Source: Ovis canadensis (lineage: Eukaryota; Chordata; Mammalia; Artiodactyla; Bovidae). From it: DNA of 64,000 nt. The translations under genes were made by a program, and so were the position numbers. Location of the stretch: contig NC_091251.1 of the NCBI RefSeq assembly GCF_042477335.2, positions 89,853,501-89,917,500 on the forward strand, in the 5' to 3' direction. This document shows positions 57,501 to 64,000 of this stretch, piece after piece; the first letter of the stretch is position 1, and each line of letters opens with the position of its first letter. A model generated the notes under the pieces. That model was not told the origin of the DNA. It saw nothing but the letters and a program-made list of their open reading frames with translations, and ran no database searches.

Positions 57501-58874
57501 TCGCATTTTTAATTTAAATGTTTCACTGAAAATTGCAAAGCACACACTGCTAGCCACTCAAGTTCCTGCTTAGAACAAACAGGCCAATAAGGAAGCAAGG
57601 TGCCCACCAGCGGGTATCCTTCTCCTCAGACAATCCTCCCGGCTCAGTTTTCCCACGTTCATTCCGCTTCTCCTCCAGGAGCACCCACGGGGACCTCAAC
57701 CCAGCTGTTCCTTCTCCTTAACCAACAGGATAGAAAGAGACAACCAGCTACGAAAGTCCAGCTCTGGTCCAGGCCCCATGACCTAGCTTGGTAAGTTGGA
57801 AACATGACCCTTGGGGTATAACTTTGATTAGAAAAATCTCTGAGGCATGAGCAGTATTTTCAGTTCAGTTCAGTCGCTCAGTCCTGTCCGACTGTTTGCG
57901 ACCCCATGGACTGCAGCACGCCAGGTTCAACGTTTCACTGAGATTCTGTGTGGATCAGAGGATGTTGCGGCGGAAAAGAGAAAAAGCAGCGTATTCATCC
58001 GAGTATCGCACTCGTGTGAGCTTCTAGAGGTGGGAGCGCGGCGAGTTCAGAGGAGGAACAACAAAATTGGAGAATCGGCTCGAGCGAGGAGAGGAACGAA
58101 GAAGGAGTGAATGTGTAAGAAACGGCGGAGGGTGATCTAGCGCGCCTTCCAGTTCCACTCGGACCTTCCACGCCACCCAATCCCTACCGAGGGAAGGAGT
58201 GTTCTCTGCAGTCATAGGTCCACCGTCACTACTGGTGACTTACTCAGAACCAATCAGCAGGCTGCCTGTCCGGCAACTCGCTGCTGATTCTCTGGGGCAC
58301 TAAGCCAGCCATTGGCTGATTATCACCTGGTGAAGAGACCACGACCCTCAACTTCTCCCCTTCACCCCAAAACCCCAGGGCAAGACTCGGGACCGCCGTC
58401 CCCCACGCCGCCCCACCCCTTTCTTATGCTGCTAAGGCATGTTAGAAGGCAAGAGTGATGAAACCCTCTCATTTCTCTCCTTTACAGCATCTGCCCAGAG
58501 GAAAAGCCAATCCAACAGCAACAAGAGAGCAAACAGTGGGCTGCAGATGTCACGACTGGCATCGAGGAAACAAAGAGGGTGCTCCGGCTGCAGCCTCTTC
58601 CCACAACTTGGGGGTCTCCCGATCTCGCCCTCCTCTCCCCGGGCAGCTGGACCTCCTCCGACCCACCGAACATCCCCTACTTGGAGCCCCGCAGGGAGTC
58701 TTCCTGTCCTCCTTTTGAAGCTCAGAGCTTCGATGAGGAGGTATGTCTCCCCTCGCCCTGAGCCCCGCAGATTTCTCTAAGAGGAAGGCAGTACATTTGC
58801 ACAGACCTGATTTGGGGTGCAGCGATGTACAGGAGAAAGGGGAGAAGGAGGAGCAGGAGCAGGACCCCAACCAT
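48414..58874 (-). CDS. RDH11: RDH11, retinol dehydrogenase 11 (complete coding span)
   Basis: RDH11 is an ER-anchored, NADP-preferring short-chain dehydrogenase that interconverts retinal and retinol. Seven reverse-strand exons (58807-58874, 56646-56764, 54985-55140, 53468-53572, 52094-52303, 50303-50492, 48414-48555) join to 990 bp and 329 residues. Order of features: signal-anchor with a leucine run (residues 4-16), cofactor motif TGANTGIG (45-52), NNAG (124-127), NVSS (172-175) with the catalytic serine, and YCHSK (200-204) with the catalytic Tyr and Lys. I chose RDH11 over RDH12 from the near identity to RDH11 and from reverse orientation next to VTI1B. Oddities are a GC donor after exon 2 and about 12 residues beyond the usual C-terminus. 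Confidence 0.95.
48823..48842. repeat. (TG)10 microsatellite
   Basis: Ten uninterrupted TG units in RDH11 intron 6. Confidence 0.95.
49121..49245 (+). mobile_element. CHR-type SINE
   Basis: gggacttccctggtggttca head, ggtttgatccctggtt box and an A-rich tail. Confidence 0.85.
49584..49925 (+). mobile_element. CHR-1-type SINE, full length
   Basis: tRNA-like head, the long cgcaactagagagtggcccc-type body and an (aaat)n tail. Confidence 0.85.
49941..50223 (+). mobile_element. CHR-1-type SINE, second tandem copy
   Basis: The same family directly behind the previous copy, ending in (aaat)n/(at)n. It finishes about 80 bp from RDH11 exon 6. Confidence 0.85.
50303..50492 (-). CDS. RDH11: RDH11 exon 6
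   Basis: 190 bp between gcatcag and ttcag|gtacaa. It encodes [20 protein letters not shown] through [10 protein letters not shown]. An upstream AG at the acceptor would break the frame, so 50492 is the boundary. Confidence 0.95.
51800..51925. mobile_element. MIR SINE fragment
   Basis: ccactttacatatgaggaat, taagcaacttgctgcaggtc and gcagctagtaaatacc follow the MIR core, in RDH11 intron 5. Confidence 0.6.
52094..52303 (-). CDS. RDH11: RDH11 exon 5 (catalytic residues)
   Basis: 210 bp between ctcatag and aaaag|gtaggc. It encodes [20 protein letters not shown] through TQELARRLK, with the catalytic Ser of NVSS and the YxxxK pair in AYCHSK. Confidence 0.95.
52526..52656 (-). mobile_element. Bov-tA SINE, truncated
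   Basis: Reverse element beginning within the Bov-A body and ending at the tRNA-like head (ctaccagggaagccc). Confidence 0.85.
52702..53163 (+). mobile_element. Probable solo LTR (class I, ERV1-like)
   Basis: The stretch starts TGTTGCCGGGAGG and ends GGACTCAGTAACA. It contains a TATA-like ctataata at 52988-52995 and a 3' part (ggcctgtcgtgcagtgagca) that resembles ruminant gamma-type LTRs. I could not find a matching target duplication, so the boundaries are approximate. Confidence 0.5.
53468..53572 (-). CDS. RDH11: RDH11 exon 4
   Basis: 105 bp between ccccgcag and ttag|gtaaga. It encodes [20 protein letters not shown] through MHMGVNHL and includes the structural NNAG motif. Confidence 0.95.
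54555..54776 (-). mobile_element. CHR-type SINE
   Basis: Reverse copy starting with a (tta)n/(ttta)n tail complement and ending at the tRNA-like head, in RDH11 intron 3. Confidence 0.82.
54985..55140 (-). CDS. RDH11: RDH11 exon 3
   Basis: 156 bp between ttgacag and gaag|gtaggt. It encodes [20 protein letters not shown] through [14 protein letters not shown]. Confidence 0.95.
55470..56610 (+). mobile_element. L1 ORF2 C-terminus and 3' UTR with (AAAC)n tail
   Basis: Ruminant L1 3' end: atggaattctactcagccgt, then 3' UTR, split by a Bov-tA SINE at 56354-56563 and ending in (AAAC)n at 56584-56609. It lies in RDH11 intron 2, antisense to the gene, with the tail only about 36 bp from the exon 2 donor. 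Confidence 0.88.
56354..56563 (-). mobile_element. Bov-tA SINE inserted in an L1 3' end
   Basis: Perfect 12-bp duplication aaatcaactata at 56342-56353 and 56564-56575. The L1 sequence continues on both sides. Confidence 0.92.
56646..56764 (-). CDS. RDH11: RDH11 exon 2 (cofactor-binding motif; GC donor)
   Basis: 119 bp from acceptor gtctgcag to aagag|gcaagt. It encodes [20 protein letters not shown] and then the Rossmann motif TGANTGIG. The donor dinucleotide is GC. Using the only nearby GT would break the frame with exon 3. Confidence 0.95.
56765..58806 (-). other. RDH11 intron 1
   Basis: Holds the small BovB stub I and, at 57960-58400, moderately GC-rich sequence with CCAAT boxes at 58250-58254 (plus) and 58311-58315 (minus). 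No exon is seen. Confidence 0.5.
57858..57927 (-). mobile_element. BovB 3' stub, copy I
   Basis: About 70 bp of BovB 3' end (TTCAGTTCAGTCGCTCAGTC onward) in RDH11 intron 1. Confidence 0.75.
58807..58874 (-). CDS. RDH11: RDH11 exon 1 with start codon
   Basis: The ATG is the complement of 58872-58874. It encodes [22 protein letters not shown] plus two bases of Arg, then donor atcag|gtctgt. The leucine-rich stretch is the membrane signal-anchor of this family. Exon 2 continues in frame with RKMLSSGVC. Confidence 0.9.
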
Positions 58875-58992
58875 CTCGCCGGGAGGCAGGTGCGGCTGCT
58901 GGAGCAGCAGCGAGATGCCCCAACTGTGCTCGCCGACTGCGGCCTCGCCTCCAAGCCACGCCCTGGTAAACTACGGCAACCCGGGGAGTAGA

Positions 58993-59011
58993 GCCTTCTG
59001 GGAAATGTAGT
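58993..59011 (-). promoter_or_regulatory. ACTACA (ZNF143/SBS-like) motif, RDH11 promoter
   Basis: The reverse strand reads ACTACATTTCCCAGAAGGC, a close relative of the motif in the VTI1B promoter and in the same orientation relative to its gene. Confidence 0.6.
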
Positions 59012-59984
59012 CCGAAGCTTGGCGTGTGCGCTCCCAATTCCCAGACGCGGAGAGAAGCTGAATCTTGCCCCAGATACGCAAGGACTCCCCAACCGGCTAG
59101 GATCTAGGACCTTTGGGATCATCCAACCAGCTCTCCCATGGCCCCTCTGGCCACCATGAAATCTCCCCAGTCCTCTCTACCCTGGTGCCCAAGTCCAGAC
59201 CCTGGTTCACCGGTTTCCCTAATTATGGTTAGTCGGTTACCGCATGTTTCTTCTAGAGGTCAAATACTGGCGTCAGGAAAATGTTCTAATAAGGCTGATT
59301 ACACGCTAGAGGAGCGGTTGGAGTCTGACAGTTGGATGGGGGTGGGGGGTGGGGTAGAAATTCTTTAGGGATTCCTTCACCCAAAGGAGCAGAAGCAATC
59401 CGTCCCTGAAGACATTACAGGAGAATCACTTCGTGTCTTTTAAATTATAATGAAATAAAAACATATCATGAAATAGAAAGTATAATTTTCCTGGTGTTTG
59501 AGTGTTAACTGAAGATAGAATGTAGTTCTCTTGAAGATTGGGGTTAGTTATTTTAACTCCCAGGGTAGCAGTGGATTTCTCAGATTAGCACAGTTGGTTT
59601 TGCCTGCTTGGGAAAGTATTTAATCCTGTCTTGCATAAAGCTGTGGAAATTCTCTGGGAACAAGCAGGTTCCCTGATCAGTCAGTCCTCTTAGCTCTGCT
59701 ATCTGAGGACTTTCTTATTTCCAGAGAATGAATGTTTTCAGATGGGAAATGTTTTAAGTCATCATCTGTCTGTGATTCCTGGCTGCACTGAGTAATGTAT
59801 TCTGGTCCTTCTGGACAATTCATTTCCATTTGATTGAAAGACACATGTTCCAGGCTCAGCTTAAGCCAGTGTATTTTACCGCACTTGGCAAAGAGAGTAT
59901 TTCCTTCACACAATACAAATTTGATTATCTAATAGTCATCATATTTTGTCACATGCTAATTATTGGGTTATCTAATATTTGAAT

Positions 59985-60198
59985 CAGCTTCCCTGGTGAG
60001 TCAATGGTAAAGAACCCGCCTGCCAATTCAGGAGAAGCAGGTTCAATCCCTGGGTCAGGAAGAACCCCTGGAGAAGGAAATGGCAACCCACTCCAGTATT
60101 CTTGCCTGGAAAATCCCATGGACGGGGGAGCCTGGTTGGCTACTGTCCACGGGGTCGCAAAGAGTCAGATACGACTGAACGACTTCACTCACTCACTA
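59985..60198 (+). mobile_element. Bov-tA SINE
   Basis: Head (cagcttccctggtgagtcaa), Bov-A body and a (ctca)n tail. Confidence 0.9.
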
Positions 60199-60285
60199 AA
60201 GACCTAACAACAGAAACAATATTTGTCCCATGTTTTGTTCCTTATACATTCACCCATTTGTTTGACAAATGTTTATGGTATTCCT

Positions 60286-60497
60286 CGGCTTCCCTGGTGG
60301 CTCAGACAATAAAAGAATCCACCTGCAATGCAAGAGACCCTAGTTCGATCCCTGAGTTGGGAAGATCCTTTTGAAGAGGAAATGGCAACCAACTCCAGTA
60401 TTCTTGCCTGGAGAATTCCATGGGCAGAGGAGCATGGCAGGCTACAGTCCATGGGGTCACAAAGAGTTGGACATGGCTGAGCAACTAACACTTTCAC
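60286..60497 (+). mobile_element. Bov-tA SINE with 14-bp target duplication
   Basis: Perfect tttatggtattcct repeats at 60272-60285 and 60498-60511 bracket the element. Confidence 0.93.
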
Positions 60498-60916
60498 TTT
60501 ATGGTATTCCTGCAATGTATTAAGCACTGTGCTGAGGTCCAGGAAGGAGCCAGGGAGAAATTACCTCTGCAACCAGTGATTACTATGAATAAATTGTGGT
60601 GAGGGTTACCAGGGGAAATAGAGAAAGTTTTGGGAGGTTATAGCAGGAAACCACTTCTGATCTGGAAATCAGGAAGACTTCTTTGAGGAAACAACTTAAC
60701 CCCTTTGAGTTGAAGCCTGAAGAAGGTCAGAAGTTAGTGGGCAAGCAACATATAGGCAAGAATTCTCTAAGCAGAGGACTTGAGTGAGCACACAAAGTTG
60801 AAATGGGCCACTAGAACGAAGGAAAACATTGGTCTATTTAGGCCACAGAGGCTAGGAGCAGTGCCAGAAACGGCGATAAGACCCAGTGCTTATACAGTGC
60901 TTATTGTGTGCTATGT

Positions 60917-61105
60917 GTGCTAAGTTGCTTCAGCGGTGTCCGACTCTTTACGACCCCGTGGACTGTAGTCTGCTGGGCTTCTCTGTCCATGGAATTCTCC
61001 AGGGAAAAATCCAGGCTTCTCCAGGGGATCTTCCAGACCCAGGGATCCAACCTGGATCTCTTGCATTGCAGGTGGATTCTTTACCGTCTGAGCCACCAGG
61101 GAAGA
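60917..61105 (-). mobile_element. Bov-tA SINE inserted in a MIR
   Basis: Reverse SINE separating two MIR-like parts (about 60888-60916 and 61106-61270). Confidence 0.85.
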
Positions 61106-61683
61106 GCTCTATATCTATTAACTACTTTACCTCTCATAACAACTCTCTGAGGTAGGTATTAATACTACGACTTTAACTTTTTTATAGACATGGAAACTGA
61201 AACAACAGCAAGGTTAAATATGTTAGCCCAGGCCATAGTGTCAGCGCTGGACTTCAGACTTTAGCAGGTTGTATCCAGGGTCTGTGTCCTTTACTACTGA
61301 GCCACTGTGCCAAAAGATGAGGCTGGAGAACTTATACATATGCACATTTGTGCATCCACACAAAATTTACATGCAGTTTCATTCATAGAACCTAGATTAA
61401 AAACCAAGGTTTCTTTAGTTGATTCCACAGACCTGGTGACTGAAGATAGGCAAGCAGATAAGTCATTTGGAAAGGAAGTTAGAGAAAGTGGAGAGGAGGA
61501 GCACTCACATTATAGGACAGCTAAGCCTGAAAGTGGTCTGTGAAAGGGGGACAGAGAGGCTGGAGAAATGTTAGATTGGGTCTGAGCAGATTAGGAAAGT
61601 CACACAATAAATCTGAACAGGGAACGTTTAATATGAAGAACTGTTAAACATAATGAGGGCCTGGAATAATGAACTGACTTGTA

Positions 61684-61891
61684 CAGGGGTGGTTAAACTT
61701 TTATTGTAAAGAAAAATATTTTAGGCTTTGGGGGCCATCTCTTCTGTAGCTACTCAACTCTGCTACTGTAGCATGAAAACAGTTGTAGGCAATATGTAAA
61801 TGAATGGGCATGACTGTGTTCCAATAAAACTTTATTTATGCAAACAGGCAGTGGGCTGTATTTGGCCTGTGGGACAGTTTGCCAACCCATG
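61684..61891. mobile_element. Old hAT-type DNA transposon
   Basis: Inverted ends caggggtggttaaact and agtttgccaacccatg, with body aatatgtaaatgaatgggca. The 8-bp flanks gacttgta (61676-61683) and gattagta (61892-61899) agree at 6 of 8, fitting an aged hAT duplication. Confidence 0.7.
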
Positions 61892-61980
61892 GATTAGTAA
61901 GGAGTAAAGAGAACTCTAAAGAAGATGAAAAGAACAGTTAAAAAATATGACCAATATTTAAACTTGTAATAGCAGGTTGT

Positions 61981-62803
61981 CATTGTTCAGTCACTCAGTC
62001 AGGTTTCTTACTCTTTGTGACCCCATGGACTGCAGCACACCAGGCTTCCCTGTCCTTTACCATCTCCCAGAGCTTGCACAAACTCATGTCCCTTGAGTTG
62101 GTGATGCCAGCTAACCATCTCTTCCTCTGTCATCCCCTTCTCCTCTTGCCTTCAATCTTCCCCAGCATCAGGGTCTTTTCCAGTGAGTCAGCTCTTCACA
62201 TCAGGCGGCCAAAGTAATGGAGCTTCAGCTTCAGCATCAGTCCTTCCAGTTAATATTCAGGACTGATTTCCTTTAGGTTTGACTAATTTCATCTCCTTAC
62301 AGTCGAATGGCCTCTTGAGTCTTCTCCAACACCACAGCTCAGAAGCATCAATTCTTTGACGTTCAGCCTTCTTTGTGGTCCAACTCTCACATCCACACAT
62401 GACTATTGGAAAACCATCGCTTTCGCTAGATGGACCTTTGTCAGCAAGTAATATCTCTGCTTTTTAATACGCTGTCTAGGTTTGTCATAGCTTTTCTTCC
62501 AAGCAGCAAGAGTCTTTTAATTTAATAGCTGCAGTCACCATCTGCAGATTTTGGAGCCCAAGAAAATAAAATCTGTCACTGTTTCCATTATTTCCCCCGT
62601 CTATTTGTCATGAAGTGATGGGACCTGATGCCAAGTTCTTTGTTTTTTGAATGTTGAGTTTTAAGCTAGCTTGTTCACTCTCTTTCACTTTCATCAAGAA
62701 AGCTCTTTAGTTCCTCTTAGCTTTCTACCATAGGGTGATGTCATCTGTGTATCTGAGGTTATTGATATTTCTCCCAGCAATCTTCATTCTGGCTTGTGCT
62801 TTA
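61981..62803 (-). mobile_element. BovB LINE fragment, copy J
   Basis: Diverged reverse-oriented BovB 3' portion of about 0.8 kb, reaching the region just before the YADD motif. No long frame survives. Confidence 0.85.
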
Positions 62804-63366
62804 ACAACAGGTATAATATAAACAATACAACACAATACAACATATAATAGCTTCTACCTGGGGCAGAGAACTCCCAAGGGAAAGACCCCTTCCACTTCCA
62901 GACTAGAGCCCAGAACTTGTTAGAGCGTATAGCACACTGAACGGCAAAGAAGTCACTTTCTGCTGCATTAGTGGAATTTGATGGAGATCCACTGTGCTGG
63001 AGTAAGCTGTCCCACAGAGAGATGTCTCACTGGAGGCACTCTGCTACAAAACCACTTGACAGGAAGGTTGCTGGGGGAGGCTGTGAGCAACTGAATGATG
63101 ATGGAGCCAGACACTGGAGAAGCTGTGTGGATCACAGGAGTCTGGCACTGCAGGAGCCAAGCAGCTACAGAAGTCTACAGAGCTAGGGCACCAACCCCCT
63201 TTCCTTTCTTAGTGTCTCTCCAGTGCCATCTATTGATAAAGCTTAACATCCTGGCACACGCCAGAGAAGAGGATATGTAAAGGGTCTATTTTCACTCTCA
63301 CAGAGTAGGCAAAGAAGATGAATTGGATCTGAGAGGCAATAAATTGATAACTGACACCAGAAATAG

Positions 63367-63580
63367 GGGTTTCCCTGGTGGCTCAGTGGTAAAGAATCCA
63401 TATGTCAACACAGGAGCCACAGGAGCCGAGGGTTTGATCCCTGGGTCAGGAAGATCCTCTGGAGGAGGAAATGTCAATCCACTCCAGTATTCTTGCGGGG
63501 ATAATGCCATGGGTAGAGGAGTCTGGAAGGCTACAGTGCATGGAGTCGCAAGAGTCAGACAAGACTGAGCACACTCGCAA
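63367..63580 (+). mobile_element. Bov-tA SINE
   Basis: Head (ggtttccctggtggctcagt), Bov-A body and a short tail, next to an L1 fragment. Confidence 0.9.
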
Positions 63581-63639
63581 ACACCAGAGGGAATCCAGTG
63601 GATGTAATGTAATAGAATGCATTATAAAGACATTTAAAG

Positions 63640-64000
63640 AAATGGGTACAATACCAAAAGCATAATCCATAGACTAACAAATTGATAAGTCAGACTTTGT
63701 CAAAATTGTTAACTTCTGTTCTTTGAAAAATAAAGACTGGGAGAAAACATTTACATGTCACATGTCTGATAAAGGACTTGTAGTCAGAATATATATTTTA
63801 AAAACTCCTCAAACTCAAGATTAAGAAAGCAACCCAGTTTTTTAAATGGTCAAGTGATTTGCTTAGATACTCCAACAAAAAGATATATAGATGTAAGTGA
63901 GTACATTCTTTAAATGCTCAAATCATTAGTCCTTAGAGAAATACAAATTAAAACCACAATAAAATGCCACTATATACTTACAATAATGGCTAAAATAATA
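63640..64000 (+). mobile_element. L1 ORF2 fragment running off the window
   Basis: aaagactgggagaaaacatt and tagagaaatacaaattaaaa are characteristic of the L1 ORF2 C-terminal region. It continues past position 64000. Confidence 0.75.

Larger units (their letters stand above)
58480..59050 (-). promoter_or_regulatory. RDH11 CpG-rich promoter
   Basis: GC- and CpG-rich stretch around RDH11 exon 1. At 58993-59011 the reverse strand reads ACTACATTTCCCAGAAGGC, a ZNF143/SBS-like element about 120 bp upstream of the ATG. No TATA box is seen. The 190-codon reverse frame at 58550-59122 overlaps exon 1 in another frame and is an artefact of composition. Confidence 0.65.
59051..63366. other. Intergenic region upstream of RDH11
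   Basis: Mostly SINEs, BovB copy J and the hAT element. The unique parts (59051-59984, 60512-60887, 61271-61675, 62804-63366) show no exon I can support. The first exons of RDH12 are expected nearby in the forward direction but are not recognisable. Confidence 0.5.

Noticed and set aside
58550..59122. 190-codon reverse frame near RDH11
   Set aside because: It overlaps the true RDH11 exon 1 in another frame and owes its length to GC-rich sequence lacking stops.
59051..64000. RDH12 first exons
   Set aside because: Synteny suggests RDH12 lies next in the forward direction, but no signal-anchor or TGxxxGxG coding sequence is visible here.

Overview
This is a mammalian nuclear window from a ruminant, most likely cattle or a close bovid. 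The evidence is the dense load of ruminant repeats (BovB/RTE LINEs, Bov-tA and Bov-A2 SINEs, CHR-type SINEs) and three split genes that can be translated exon by exon. Gene order and orientation (ARG2 forward, VTI1B reverse, RDH11 reverse) match human 14q24.1 as I remember it. Nothing here is prokaryotic, and most of the short open reading frames are noise or lie inside repeats.

Layout. Positions 1-27702 hold the 3' part of ARG2 (mitochondrial arginase 2). Exons 3-8 are present and encode residues 62-354 by human numbering; exons 1-2 should lie upstream of the window. The first 17.3 kb are ARG2 intron 2, filled with BovB copies, SINEs, a solo ERV LTR, a U6-BovB chimeric retrocopy and an RPS15 processed pseudogene. 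Positions 28165-44822 (reverse) hold all of VTI1B: six coding exons, 232 residues, a Qb-SNARE. ARG2 and VTI1B converge, and their 3' ends probably overlap, because a canonical ARG2 polyadenylation signal lies antisense within the last VTI1B coding exon. Positions 48414-58874 (reverse) hold all of RDH11, an ER short-chain retinol dehydrogenase, in seven coding exons of 329 residues, with a C-terminal extension and one GC-AG intron. CpG-rich promoters of VTI1B (about 44.56-45.40 kb) and RDH11 (about 58.5-59.05 kb) each carry an ACTACA-type (ZNF143/SBS-like) motif. From 59.05 kb to the end I see only intergenic sequence with SINE, BovB, hAT and L1 remnants; RDH12 is expected next but I could not find its exons.

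The three genes are not functionally linked: arginine breakdown in mitochondria, endosomal membrane fusion and retinoid reduction. Their relation is positional. RNA features are limited to a U6 pseudogene. About 10 kb of the window is BovB-derived, in both orientations.

The most unusual object is at 9612-9980. A U6 snRNA copy is fused to the 3' end of a BovB LINE, and the pair is bracketed by one imperfect 13-bp direct repeat. This is what a template switch during BovB reverse transcription would leave.
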